Under the pieces are notes generated by a model. It was not told where the DNA came from. It made no database searches and saw nothing but the letters and a program-made list of their open reading frames with translations. This document shows, piece by piece, positions 11,639 to 23,568 of a DNA stretch of 64,000 bases. Location: positions 62,001-126,000 of the forward strand of contig QJNS01000062.1 of the NCBI GenBank assembly GCA_004154925.1. Direction: 5' to 3'. Origin of the DNA: Monosporascus cannonballus. Taxonomy: Eukaryota; Ascomycota; Sordariomycetes; Xylariales. Numbering within the stretch: position 1 is the stretch's first letter; each line of letters starts with the position of its first letter. Made by a program: the position numbers and the translations under genes.

Positions 11639-12288
11639 AGAGAGTGTCTTTGCCGAAGGCATTGATTGCGATTAAAGCCGGCGCTTAAGCTACCAGTTGG
11701 GATGTATGGGAAAGCAGGCACACTACGTCCCCGTGAAAAGAACCATAGGATGCTACATGAACTTACGAGCTCATTAATCTTCAATCTTGGGTAGCCCTTT
11801 GGCGTGCGTTGTCAACGTAGTCCTGTATACATGCCGCAACGAAAATTGAGTCTGTCGTGTCAAGCTGCCTAATAGTGTGCGTTTTAACCCCTGAGGAACT
11901 TACTAGCGCATAGAGTAACTATCCCCAGATTGTGTATAAATATCTTCGGGCCATTTCCATGCAGTATTCGCATGCCGCTAAGCCGTTATCTGGGAAGAGC
12001 AATGCAGATAGCGTATTTATGCAACCACAGAATACTATGTACTAAAGTAGCCAATGCATGGATACCGATACGTTAGAAAGATCAACTGTGCTTCGTATTA
12101 AGTGCGACCTTGTAGGGTCGTGCGCCAACCGTCGAAGCTAGAAGACGGACGAAAAGTGAGCATTTTACAGATGTTTACACCAGGACGTGTAAAGACTACT
12201 AGATAGGCCTGTTGAAAACGGCTATCTAGAATTGCTCTACCGTTTATGCTTATCGCGAACTCAGTGCCTGTACACTTATTAGGTAGGC
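11639..12288. other. Spacer, nothing recognised
   Basis: No gene or clear signal seen between the convergent UstYa-like gene and the methyltransferase. Confidence 0.5.
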
Positions 12289-13754
12289 TCATTCCTTTAG
12301 TATCGCTTCGACAATGCCGTCGGCATCTTCCTCTCGAGGTGACCAGACCTTTAGGACCTGGAAGCCAACACTTTCAAGGAGCTCACGCCATTGCCTTTCG
12401 GTCCGCTCCATGCCTGCATTGAAGGCCATCATGGTCATATCGAGCATGGCATGGAAGGTGGAAGCCCCTTGTTCGGGAATGATCATCTCGTGGAGGAGTA
12501 ACCTGGAATATCCGGGCTTCATCGCCGTTTTAACCCGTGCGAGGATCTCCATGCACTTACCATCCGACCAGTCATGCAGGATGTGGTGGTAGAAGTACGC
12601 ACGTGGTCCTACGTAAATATAAGCTGGAAATCGCCAGGTTTATCAACGAAACGGAAAAGAAAACGCGTTACCTTTCAGCGGCTGCTCCGTAAAAAAGTCG
12701 TACGACACTCGCTCAATGGCGGGATCAAGATCCCCAGTACTTTCTATCACCGGAGCAAGATCCTGGAGTACGAGACGCCCTTGTCGGGGATACTTCTCGT
12801 GGAACGCGAGCAGATCGTGACCTCTGCCGCCGCCGACATCCACAAGCAACGCCGAGTCCGCCGTCGCCCCGTCGAGAAGTCGTTCTTGTACTGGGAACCA
12901 GTCCACCCAATAGGTTCTCGCGCCCATGGTGTTTCCCATGAACAATGTTGAAGTCCCTGAGAACTTCCGGCATGGAGCTAAAATACTCGAAAGTTGTCAG
13001 TTTTGTCTGGAAGGCGTACTGCATGAGGCTGTCCTTGGGGTCGGTGAGACATCGATAGCCCGCTTCTTTGAAGTACTTCGGAGCCTTCTGTGCCGCGCCT
13101 ACCACCATTTCGCCGCTTGGCTGCTAGTCAGCCAGAAAGCTCCCACCATGCAGCGACGGCCGCGAACTTATATTCGCACTCGGTTACTTACAGCATCCTG
13201 TGCCCAGCAGCAATCCCTTCTGTGGCCATTGCTTTGGTAATGGGATTGGCTTGTCACAGACGCTCGCCCACCTCATGGACTAATCCAATCGATGACACAG
13301 ATCTCAACACTCGGACTGGTGTCCTGTTAATCGTCCAAACGATCTCCTTCAGATGCATGGAGACAACATACTGATCAAAAGCTCTTCGCCGCCTGACAGC
13401 GATGCCAGCTCCTTTGAGGAGATTGGCACGCCATTGTTGACGATATGCTTGAACAGATCGAGCTGGACAGCAATTCTGGCGGTTACGGGGATAACGGGCT
13501 GGCATTGCTGGTAAGTACACAGGTTCATATGAAGGTCACACACGCTTTGGGAGTAGGGGGACGAGGGAGGGGGTATCAAATACCGAAAAGGCCAGGGCCA
13601 CAGCCACGTCCTCCGGCTTCTCGAGGCTCGCCGTGAGTTTCTTGCTCAGTTGCAATGCCTCTTTCCTCACCCCTGTGTCCTCCCCCGATGAAAGCCGCGA
13701 GCTCAGCTGGCTCAGCTGCTCGATGAGATCAATAGTTGGGCCTGAGCTTGTCAT
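12289..13754 (-). pseudogene. SAM-dependent O-methyltransferase, disabled
   Basis: Belongs to the COMT-like O-methyltransferase family of fungal metabolite clusters. Exon 1 (13754-13584) is an amphipathic leader. Exon 2 (from 13498) is the winged-helix dimerisation region: TARIAVQLDLFKHI, then SSKELASLSGGEELLI, next exon RVLRSVSSIGLVHEVG. The catalytic part has the SAM-binding loop LLVDVGGGRGHDLLAF, then YFYHHILHDWSDGKCMEIL with the family His-Asp, and ends at TGA (12291-12289). Two lesions: an in-frame TGA at 13256-13254 between VHEVGERL and QANPITKAMATEG, and a frameshift near 12944-12949, where DFN and FMGNTMGARTYWVDWFP lie in different frames (one extra base). Both fall in conserved coding sequence, so this is most likely a pseudogene. 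It would have methylated a hydroxyl on the cluster product. Confidence 0.85.
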
Positions 13755-14743
13755 CGTAGTCGCGCGTCGAAGTCCCTGGCAGGTTCAGTGGTCTGACAGA
13801 CCTACGTCTATAACTGCGCACACTGGTGTATCGGCTGAGTACTCGCTAGTGATATCTAGGCGATCAATTGATGTAAGGACGAGGGTAAGGGAGCAGCCAC
13901 CTACCGAAAATTACCTACAACCCATTGGGTCTTAACTGCCTACGCACCCATGAGGACCCATGGGTCCTCATGGGTCACCCGCGGGTACCACATTCCCGTA
14001 CCTTGATACTGACGAGGGAAATGCTTGTCTCAAAGAGCGACGCGTGACAACCGACAATACCTGGTCCCCCTTCGTCTATTTCGGGACATTGGGCTGCTTA
14101 TTATTCAACTGAGAACCAACCCTGGCGGGAACATTTTCAGTGTTGCCATATACATGGAGCTGATTGGATGGCCTAGGGCGAAGCCGTTTTAACGCGGCCT
14201 ATCGCCATTACCTTTTTGCAGTCGCGATCCTCTCTATATCTCGTTCTTTACTTATACGTACGTCTGTAACAGAAAGTCACAAATTACACGGACTGTTAAT
14301 TTTGATCTTCAGCTACTAAGGATTAACATTGGGCTATAGAACATCTTTAGGGACCCTATATTATTAAGCTATTTAGAGAGAGATAGGCAGTAAAGTGGTA
14401 TGAGGTGATTGAGGGTCCAAGCTTGGCGGTATCGTATGGGACTGGGGTTTCAATGAAGTAGATTAGAATCCCTATAAAGACTATTCCAATGAACGGCTAG
14501 TTTTACATATACTAGCAAAACCGGACACCTACTCGGAAGGCTTAAACACTTCTAGGTATAGAGTATGTCCTTATTGCGGGTGCTACACGTATACCAGTAA
14601 GATAGCAATGTACATTAAAGGGAAGCCCGTGATGTGGCCAAACGGCATATTCCTATTGAGCATATAAACCTTGACATTTACGCATGAAAGCACCGGCTGG
14701 TCCAGGCTCCACTATTACTCTACCGGGTATCTATCTCTAAGAA
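13755..14743. other. Spacer with palindrome
   Basis: No gene seen. Includes the 30-bp palindrome at 13946-13975 and an AT-richer stretch around 14200-14600. It is also the 3' flank of abd1. Confidence 0.5.
13946..13975. repeat. Perfect 30-bp palindrome
   Basis: ACCCATGAGGACCC followed by its exact reverse complement, sharing the central bases. It is flanked by shorter palindromes of the same type: ACCCATTGGGT just upstream and ACCCGCGGGT just downstream. Similar GGGTACCC/ACCCAATGGGT motifs recur at 35841-35857 beside the composition boundary, so this may be a short dispersed hairpin repeat. Confidence 0.8.
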
Positions 14744-16111
14744 CTAAACTTTATAGAAACAGAAGGCCACGTAGAAGTTGGCAACTTCCATCTCCTCGGG
14801 AGACACTAGCAAATCGCCCCTGCCTCTTCCCCGTACGCCCATGCGCTCGCTTAGGGGTCCCAGAATATGGTCGTCCTTCTCCGACTCCCAGACGTCCGCG
14901 AACCTCTTGTGGTACTGCAACTCCAGGTTGTAGTCCTCCGCCAGGCCTCGGAACGCTTCCCAGGGAACGACGTATTCCGGGACCTCCTCCACCGCCTCGT
15001 GTAGGTAGAAGCTGTACTTCCAACCGTACGGCGGTCGGAATATTCCGTCGGCCGGGGTCTTGCCCGGAAACCTAACCCGGTAAAGCTCGTTGCCCCACTC
15101 CGCCGTCTCCTCGGCCTCTCCCTCTTCGCGGTCCTCCTTCGGCGGTTCGGCATCCTCGGGGGAATCCTTCTTCTTCTTCGCCGCCATGCGCTCGTTGAAC
15201 TTGATGACTTGCTCGCCGATTACGTCTGAGCTGGGTATGCAGCCCATGAACCGGCCGCCCTTCTTCAGTGCGCCCGAGACGTTCTCCAGCATCCTCCGGG
15301 CCTTCTGTTCGCTCTCGAACGCGTAGTGCATACAGAACATCATGCTGACGATATCGAAGCCGCTTCTCCCCATTGGTGAGCGATCAAAACCGACTTGTCG
15401 CACGATTTCGAGCTCTTCGACTGATTCACCGTAGCAGTCTTTGACGAGGAACCGCGCGTCGAAGATACGCGGTGGACGACCTCCTCTGTGCCCGCCTCTG
15501 CCACCGCGGCCCCCGCCGGCGCGATTGCCCATGTTGCGATACCGGTCCCTAGCCTGCTCGATTGAGACATCTGCAGGGTCCAAGCCGACGTAGAGTCCGA
15601 CTCGCTGGGGCGCTTGTTGCCATTTCCCGAGATCGCCACCCTTGCCGCACCCTATATCAAGAACGAGTAGCTCATGGCCGCCAGTCCCTGCCAAGTCATG
15701 ACCGCGCTCATGCGCGCCAGGGGTGTGGTCTTCGTCGGGCGAGAATTTCTGAATGATGGTGCTCTTGACCCAATTGTTGAAGGACCTCAACCCCTTGATC
15801 CTGCTGTCCGTCTTCCTCCAATCGCGACCTCGCTCCGGCACGGCATTGTAATGTTCCCTCACCACATCGTTGATTCCGCGTTGTTCTAAGACGGCCCTTG
15901 TAGCGGCGGCTTCTGCGGCTTCGCGTTCGCGTTGTTCCTGCCGCTGGCGGAAGGATGCTGCTTGGGATTCGGGAATACGAGCTCGCTGCCCCGGTCTCTT
16001 CAGTTTCCTCGGCGCTTCCGAGGGCGATCTCGACCTTTGACGCTTCTTGGCCGGCTCGAGTTTCTTGGCGTCGAATGGTTGAGGAAGGTCGTCAATTTCG
16101 TCAGATGCCAT
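14744..16111 (-). CDS. abd1: mRNA cap guanine-N7 methyltransferase
   Basis: Single-exon gene of 455 residues for the nuclear Abd1-type enzyme, which transfers a methyl group from SAM to N7 of the mRNA cap guanine. The N-terminal 20-75 is basic and low-complexity (KKRQRSRSPSEAPRKLKRPG), typical of a nuclear-localised tail. The catalytic domain starts with HYNAVPERG and the cap-binding RIKGLRSFNNWVKS (about 105-117). The SAM loop VLDIGCGKGGD is at 150-160. FDIVSMMFCMHYAF, GGRFMGCIPSSDVI and the C-terminal PPYGWKYSFYLHEAVEEVPEY are all cap-methyltransferase landmarks. A Gly/Arg-rich insert (AGGGRGGRGGHRGG) and an acidic Lys/Glu insert after NERMAAKKKK are extra loops. It is divergent from rpn7, sharing a 675-bp upstream region. 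Confidence 0.97.
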   Translation of the reverse strand: MASDEIDDLPQPFDAKKLEPAKKRQRSRSPSEAPRKLKRPGQRARIPESQAASFRQRQEQREREAAEAAATRAVLEQRGINDVVREHYNAVPERGRDWRKTDSRIKGLRSFNNWVKSTIIQKFSPDEDHTPGAHERGHDLAGTGGHELLVLDIGCGKGGDLGKWQQAPQRVGLYVGLDPADVSIEQARDRYRNMGNRAGGGRGGRGGHRGGRPPRIFDARFLVKDCYGESVEELEIVRQVGFDRSPMGRSGFDIVSMMFCMHYAFESEQKARRMLENVSGALKKGGRFMGCIPSSDVIGEQVIKFNERMAAKKKKDSPEDAEPPKEDREEGEAEETAEWGNELYRVRFPGKTPADGIFRPPYGWKYSFYLHEAVEEVPEYVVPWEAFRGLAEDYNLELQYHKRFADVWESEKDDHILGPLSERMGVRGRGRGDLLVSPEEMEVANFYVAFCFYKV

Positions 16112-16786
16112 TGTGACAGAACTGTTTTCTTATGGCGATATTTTGTGGAATTTTATAGTTCCGTTAACCTAGGGGTCAACTGGAGAAATGAGCAACGGTG
16201 AGGCTTTTTGCTGCATCAACCACTTGAATTCGTAGTGATGGAAGATGTCAGCTGTAAGAATGTAGAAGATGCTCTTGTTACCAGAGGAAAGCTGATGGGC
16301 ATGGGCTGTGGATCCAGCCCTGCGCTAACTGAGATGCTGTGCATCGGTACTTGGGTACTTACTATGTATGTAGGTAGGTAGGATACATGAGGTCCGTTCA
16401 GCGTGCAGCCTCAAACTGGGCCCACATATATGCCTATGTAGCTAAGTCCCTGATTGGGTGGGAACAACCTTTCAGGTGCTACTACTAAAATCTCGTTGCG
16501 TAGGAAGCTGCGGCCTTGTGGCATGGAGCTTAGACCACCTTTAGCCTTTCTCCAGCAATCGAGTATTGGGGGGAGCTCTTGACTTCCTTTTCGCTGGCTG
16601 CGATGCGACGGCACAATACCAGAGAGCGCTGATAATCATCATAACCGTCGTACACCAACCTCGCCACTTCCCCCCGGCGAACTCGGCTCCCCTTTGAAAA
16701 TCTCACTTTGCCGTTATTCTCACTTCTCTACAACGTATTCCCAAATCTTCGCGTCCCGTATTAGTTGATAGTCTTCACCTCCCAAC
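16112..16786. promoter_or_regulatory. Shared upstream region of abd1 and rpn7
   Basis: The 675 bp between the divergent start codons of abd1 (16111, -) and rpn7 (16787, +). The last 150 bases before rpn7 are pyrimidine-rich, as in many fungal 5' leaders. No TATA box or specific factor site can be assigned with confidence. Confidence 0.5.
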
Positions 16787-18455
16787 ATGGGTTCCGATCC
16801 TCAATACGCTAAATGGCCTCTGCTGCCTCTAGGCCAGCATGTTTTCAACCTGACGAATCCCTACGCCGCCCGCCCAGCCCAGCAAGCCTCCGCGAAAAGC
16901 TTACAAGATGCCATCAACGAGCACAAGATGGCGCCGCTGTATAAGTATCTGGCACACCCAACCGAAGGCATTCTAAACGCCGTCGGAGAGAGCACATCAT
17001 CAGCATCAGCACCCCCGAGATCTTTAAGCCGGAAATCCAGCGCCGCGGGCATGATTGCGAGCAAGAGCTCCATGCCGGCTGCGAGCCTACCCTGGGATGA
17101 AGATGTCTATCAGAAGCTCAAGGCGGATAACGACAAGGAGCTCGAGGACATACAGAAGGAGGAGGACGAGGCTGTCGAGAAGGCAGGTGACACGGAGATT
17201 ATGGGTGCGAGGGGAAAGCGCGCCGAATTCTATGCTAGAATCGGCGACAAAGTATGTGGAACGAGACGTCGTGGCTCTCCTGATTTACATGCTGACGCGA
17301 ACTGCAGGACAAGGCAATAGCCGCCTACGAGGACGTCTTCGAGAAGACTGGTATCCTCGGCACCAAGATCGACCTTGTCCTAGCCATCATCCGCATGGGT
17401 CTCTTCTACGGCGATAAGGCGCTTGTAAAGAAGGAAGTCGCCCGAGCGAAGACGTTGGTAGAAAGCGGAGGTGACTGGGATCGTCGCAACCGTCTGAAGG
17501 CTTACGAGGGCATACACCTGCTTACCGTCCGATCTTACAACGGCGCCGCCCCACTTCTCCTCGACTCCCTTTCCACATTCACCAGCTACGAGTTGTGCAC
17601 ATATTCAAACCTCGTCGTCTATGCCGTGCTAGCCGGTTCCGTGTCTCTCAAGCGCGTCGACTTCAAGAGCAAGGTCGTCGATGCGCCCGAGATCAAGGCC
17701 ATCCTAGGTGCCGATGGTGAAGACAAACTCCTAGCGCTATCAGGGGCCATCTCTGCCGGCCCTGGCGCCGAAGATGCCGAGATGCAAGACGCCTCCAAGG
17801 ACGCCACCGTCACACCTACCCCTGCGACCAAGGCAACCGCGGTAGTGAACCTGACGACGCTCGGCGCGGGGACGGACCAGCCCGAGGCCGAGATGGCAGT
17901 CGACTTTTCCCCCCTTGCACAGCTTGTCAACAGCCTGTACAGTGGCAACTACAAGCTGTTCTTCCAGGCGCTGGCGCTCGTCGAGGAGCAGTTCCTGACG
18001 CAAGATCGCTACCTGCTCGAGCACAAGGCCTGGTTCATCCGCGAGATGCGCCTGCGCGCGTACCAGCAACTTCTGCAGAGCTACCGCGTCGTGGGGCTCG
18101 AGAGCATGGCCAACGACTTCGGCGTCACCGTTGACTTTCTGGATCGGTATGTGTCCCCCTCCCTCTATCCCATCCCTTTCCGCCCGCTCCGACCATCATG
18201 AATTGGAACCCCTCCACATACCCAGAGATCAACTAGCTAACGAACGCGTCCCGCAGCGACCTGGCCAAGTTCATCGCCGCTGGGCGTATCCCTTGCACCA
18301 TCGACCGTGTCACGGGCAAGGGCGTCATCGAGACGAACCGCCCGGACGACAAGAACAAGCAGTACCAGGATGTCGTAAAGCAGGGCGATCAGTTGATCAC
18401 CAAGCTCCAGAAGTACGGCCAGGCTGTGCGCCTCCGAGGTAGCGAGAGGGCGTAG
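16787..18455 (+). CDS. rpn7: 26S proteasome regulatory subunit Rpn7
   Basis: A 500-residue subunit of the 19S lid, needed for lid integrity and for joining lid to base. Three exons: 16787-17251, 17308-18146 and 18257-18455. Introns are 17252-17307 (GTATGT...CAG) and 18147-18256 (GTATGT...CAG). Landmarks are the N-terminal PQYAKWPLLPLGQHVF, the helical-repeat region YARIGDK joined to DKAIAAYEDVFEKTG, LVLAIIRMGLFYGD, LKAYEGIHLLTVRSYNGAA, and the PCI-type C-terminus FIREMRLRAYQQLLQSYRVV with FLDRDLAKFIAAGRIPCTID. A fungal-style Ala/Thr-rich insert lies between the helical repeats and the PCI domain (AEDAEMQDASKDATVTPTPA). Total coding length divides by three and ends at TAG. Convergent with the aminotransferase gene downstream. 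Confidence 0.96.
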
Positions 18456-19073
18456 ATCTGGGTCCTCCTACGGACCATCTTTTACGAGCATGGTGTTTTT
18501 TAGATCCTACGAGTCAACCCGACGTAGATTCGACGGAAATAAAGTAGGGATAGAAAGCCTAGGTTAGATCTGTCCTGCTGGGCGCTATTTAGCCAGCACC
18601 CGCTACGTGCAGATGGGACGGCTCGAAACCCTATTTTGCCGTTAAGGTTAAGGGGGCCGTCCGCTTAAAGCCCGTGCGATAAATAGATCGTGCACAAGAA
18701 GGGAAACGCCGAGGCCCAGACGAGCTGGACGCCTTTAATCTAAGCAAGAAACCTCGTTCCCTTGGAAATTACTTCCGTAAAACACCCTTTCCGCCCGTGT
18801 ATTCACCCTCATTGTTGACTTTTAAGCGCCGTGATTCAGATCGGAGAGTTTCTAGATGCCCTATCTATCAAAGTATGCCTTGTGTATCTCTATAGCTAGT
18901 CACCGCCTTTCGAGGGCAACGGATCACCGAAATCATAATCGTGATGACGACGAATACCACACAGTCCTCGCTTCTCAATGCCGCTAGAGTTTCCTCCGAG
19001 GGAGGCGAGCCGAACCTTTCGAAATGCCCCCCGTGAACTACATCTTCATTACGCCCTTACGCACATACGCCCG
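18456..19073. other. Convergent 3' intergenic region
   Basis: Lies between the 3' ends of rpn7 and the aminotransferase gene and should hold both 3' UTRs. No gene seen. Confidence 0.5.
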
Positions 19074-20621
19074 TTACCTGAACTCGTCCATGAACTCCCT
19101 GTGGAACTTCTTGATGCGGCCGACCCACTCGGTGCCGGGCGCGAGGAAGGTGGTGCGGAAGTGCAGGGTGCCCTCCTTCTGGCCGAAGCCGGAGCCGGGC
19201 ACGAGGCAGACGCCCGTGGCGTCGAGCAGGCGCATGCAGTAGAACTCGTCGGGGCTGCGGCCCTCCCTGGCGGCGGCCTCGAGGGCGCGGGCGGGGAGGC
19301 GGATCGTCGGAAACAGGTACATGCTGCCCTGGGCCGCGCCGCACTCGACGCCCTCCATCTCCTTGAAGGCCTCGTAGAGGGCCGTCGCGCGCTCCCGGAG
19401 CCCGCGGAAGATGGCGCCGTACTCCCGCTCGTAGAGCTCGTGCGAGGGGTCGCCGGGGCGCGGCGGGTTGACCATGAGCTCCACGAGGCACTGGCCGACC
19501 ACCGGCGCGCACAGCATGATGGACACGAACTTGTAGATCTGCTCCTCCACCGCCTTGTCGAACCCGACGAGCTCGAAGTAGCCGCCGCGGTGCCCGCACT
19601 CGCCCACCATGCCCTTCGAGATGGAGTGCAGGGACGCCAGTTCGACGTCGCCGAACCTCGCGGGGTCCTCCCGCTGCAGCTTGAGCAGCACCTGCCGGAA
19701 GCTGTGGAACTTGCCGACGAAGACGTTGGTCTGGTATACCTCGTCGGCTATGACGACGAGCTTCTCCTCGGCCGCGAACTCCAGCACGGACCGGATTTCG
19801 GCCTCGGACAGGGAAGCGCCGGTAGGGTTGCCCGGGTTGATGATGACGACGGCGCGAACATCGGTGCCGTTGCCCTTGGCAGTATTGTATGCCTCCTTGA
19901 TGGTGTCCAGCGACGTGCCCCAGTTGTTGGTCTCGTCAAGGTAGTACGGGACGCTCGTGGCATTCAGGATGGAAAGCGATGCGGTATAAAGCGGGTATTG
20001 TGGGATCGGAATGAGGACACCAGAATTCGGCGAAGCGCAAAGAATGTGCAACAGAGTGTTCAATCCCGATGAAGCACCACCCGAGAGGTAAATATGCGAC
20101 GGGTCGGCAGGGAAGCCATCTCGCTCTAGCCACGTTCGTTAGCCTTGCTGGTTAGTATCCGAATGCTACTCGGGAAACGCACCCTCTAAGAACTTAGCGA
20201 CGCTTTCCTTGATGGCTGGGACACCCGCGCTCGCGCTATAAGCCCCAACGCTGCCGACATGGCTGAGGAGCCACTTTGCACGCGCAATGACGTCGGTCTT
20301 GTAACCCAGAGAGTTCAGCAGGACATCTTCGTGCTCCAGCAGCTTCGGGTTCTCCAGTATACTCAGGACCTGGCGGAAGAAGGTTATGGGCTCCTGGCCA
20401 AGCTCCTGGGGGTTGCCGATATTCGCACTAATGACCTCTTGGAATGGCAGGTCCTTGTCGCCTTTTCGAAGTTTCGCCCGGTAGACCTCGGCCTTGATGG
20501 CCAGTTCACCACGGACGGCGTACTTGGCCTCTACCACGTGTGGGTTGATGTTGTCTAGAGTCAGTCTACCCATTGTTTTCGTAGTGTGAAACTGCCGTCT
20601 AGAGCCCGTCAAGAGCTGCAA
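19074..20621 (-). CDS. Alanine aminotransferase (PLP-dependent)
   Basis: A 496-residue class I/II aminotransferase of the alanine transaminase type, interconverting alanine plus 2-oxoglutarate with pyruvate plus glutamate. Exon 1 is 20621-20183; the intron is 20182-20126 (donor GTGCGT, branch ACTAAC, acceptor TAG); exon 2 is 20125-19074. Splicing links KFLE to ERDGFPADPSHIYLSGGAS. PLP landmarks: INPGNPTG (about 243-249), VIADEVYQ (about 272-279) and the Schiff-base lysine in HSISKGMVGECGHRGGYFEL (Lys about 317). The first 17 residues, MQLLTGSRRQFHTTKTM, are basic and hydroxylated like a mitochondrial presequence. A second ATG right after it (MGRLTLDNINPHVVEAKYAV) could give a cytosolic form, as in dual-targeted enzymes; that is inference. 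Its opposite strand carries a long GC-driven shadow frame. Confidence 0.94.
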
Positions 20622-23568
20622 GTTGAAGCTTTCTTTGCGTGGGGATGGTGGGGTAAAAGACCCTGATCTTAACGCCGGCGCTGCGGGAGTCGCTGTTTAG
20701 GGGAACCGGTCAACCACAGGTCAGTTCCAAGGTTCTAATACGCACGACACGAGAGAATGGGCTGGTGGTGTTTAAAGGCAGAATCAGACAAGGAATGAGT
20801 GTCCAAATACAACACGAACGTAAGGAATGGGAGCAAGAGGATCAAGTCGTCAAGGTTTTGTTCTCGGGAAACAAGCAGAAAATCCCGATACTCCACTGTA
20901 GGGTCGGGCGAGACGATCCTATCAAAACGCCAATGGGCTTTCAGCCCACTTGCCTGCAGGATCACGCCCGCCCCGGCTGGTGTTCATGTTCTTTCGGCCG
21001 TTACCATCCTGGTACACGGAGGTGTTACAGAGCTCGTCTGACCATCGTCAGGACCAATGGCTTTAGTCAGATGGGTAGAGTACTACTTGTACTGAAAGCC
21101 CTTACAGTGGGCCTACCGGAGACCAGTGCAGTGGGACTATAATGCGTTACGTATGGGTTGCGGCGGGGGTGGAATGATAACCTGAACTTAAGACTTGAGG
21201 TGGAAAATAAATAAATGGGGGTGAGATCTTCAATGGGTGTTTTTCCTATCAATAGAACAGAATATCTATACGTATGACTCCGACTTACTTGAGGCGAAAT
21301 GTAATCCACGTTGCTGGCGTGGACGTCCGTCATGAGGTCCCAGAGAGTAATCGGATCGACTTGCGGGACTCGGCGAGATCGGTGTCAGGTTGACAACAGC
21401 CCCCAGAGCTCGAGCTCTGGCTCGTACAAGATTCGCCGCCGCCGCCATTCAAAGTCGAGAGGCTTCAATTCAGAGATGCCCAGCCTGGAGAAGATAACTA
21501 CCAACTCGAGGCAAGGAGAAAAAGAACGGAAGAGAGATACACAGACTTTTCATTTGTCCTTTAGATCATCTCTCTCGGGTCTGATTTACCCGTCCGAATT
21601 CCAAATGAAGCGCCCCTACCTTTTTACCTGTTGTCTTGGCAAAGTTGACAAGCGAAACCCCTGCTCACCTGGGCGCTTGCTAATCCCAAGAAGGTCACGC
21701 TCGCGGAACGCACTCCGATCTCGCTGTCTCCAGTCAATCGTAGGCGGCGCTATCCCTTGCTTGGGAATTGCCTTTTTAGGACAGCCGATCATGTGCACCC
21801 GGTCTTGGCGATTTCAACTGCATGCCGTGATGTTAGTGAAGGTAATCCGTATATCGTGAGCATCCCAGCTGTCACACTTAAGCTGATCGGTAGATAAGGT
21901 AACATAAAGTGTGGGAAGTGATAATTGTCTTGGATAGTTCGGGCTCTAGAAAGCAGTGGCTAGAGAGCTCTACATATAGTGTGGGAGCCCCGGAACAACG
22001 TTCTTGCGGGGTGTCTACAAGGTGGTTGATGACTAAGCACCTAACCCCTATACTGCGACATCAGCAGAATCAATGGGGATACCTCGACATCCTGTTCATT
22101 ATGACCAAAGATCAGTCTAGCCTTACGGCTGCTGTAGCTTGTTTGAGATGGACTAGCATACAAACACACCGCAACCTAGGGAATATGTGACAGAGGTGCA
22201 CAGAGGATTATTCTCTCTAAAACCCAACGCACAGCTTCGATAAATCATTTATCAGCCAAAACAACAAGAAGAGAACCAGTGTGACAAGAAAAGCGATCAA
22301 TGCGGAATCCCAGCTTCCCAACACGGCGGAATACCAAACACTTAAGGGCCGTGATAGGAGAAAAAGGGGAGTAGACACTGCCGACTAGATCTACTTCAAC
22401 CCGGTCAGGGCCATAGGGCGATTAGAACCCACCTATAACAACGTATGACAGTCGTATCAGTGTAGCGATGATGGTAATTATGACCTTGTCAATAGAGTGG
22501 AGCTAACAGTGGTCGGCATTGGCCATATCAGGACGTTGCTGATGCGAGTTCTTTCCATAGTCGTCGATATTGGTCCCGTTTGGTGCCCTACGTTGCCTGC
22601 CACCGCGCCGCTCGGTTCTGATTTAATATCATAACTGTAGAGGAACGGATGACGGATCAGCAAAACATCTCAAGGCGTGCTCACTCTTAATACTTACCCT
22701 GGGGCGGGGAATAACATCGCGTATGTCGTCCAGTTGGGTTCGGAGAGCCATAGCGCCGTCTTCTCGAACCTCGGTTTCCATAGGTTGGATTTCTTATGTC
22801 GTGGGATTGCGGGTCGACATCTTGGGACTCAGTTATGTCTTCATCGGGTACCGAGAAGGTAGGCATTTTTCAAGCGAACCTTTCCAGGACTACGGTACGG
22901 AGTTCTCGAATAATGCCCCCCCCCCTCCCCCCCTTTCCTCCTCCTCTCCCCAAGATGGTATTTGAGTATAATTTAGGACATTGAGGCCTGATACACGTTC
23001 ACTACGTTACATCTTCATAAAGATTGTTCGTGGAATTTCTACCCATATAACGGGTTTCCTGATATATGCGTACAACTCTAGTTTACCAAAGTTCCTATTT
23101 GGTTCTCTGGGCAGAAGCTGCATTGGATCAAGGAGCTGCGTAGATCAGAACCAGCAATTGATAAGGCTAATTTTTCATTTGTTCAAATTTATCTATCATT
23201 TTAACATCACCTAGAACTCGTTGAATAATACGTAAGGAAAAATCATTGACCGAACCAAGATAGGGGACTGTATTATGTCATGAACTCTAGCCTATATTGT
23301 ATGTATCTGTATGGTTTCCCCAACTCGAGTTGCTGATTGGGTACAAGAAGTGCTTCCTATTTCCTACGCAAGTATGTTCGTTCGCATGCAGCTACCTTGA
23401 TAGGAGTACCTATATTCCGTGCGGTTTTGCTATTCCTTCCTGAAAATCTAGGAAGCAGGTACGTAATATCTGGCTCATCTACCAGATCAAGAAAACTCTG
23501 CTATTACCTTTAGTGTTCGCAACCGAGAATAACAACCAGCCAGATGGGCACACGCTCTTGCCTCTGAA

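Noticed and set aside
14671..15326. Plus-strand frames over abd1
   Set aside because: Shadows of the cap methyltransferase on the opposite strand, low-complexity Pro/Arg/Ser products.
18978..20072. 364-codon plus-strand open frame
   Set aside because: Antisense shadow of the aminotransferase gene; it arises from GC-rich third positions, has His/Leu/Val/Ala-rich composition and no domain.
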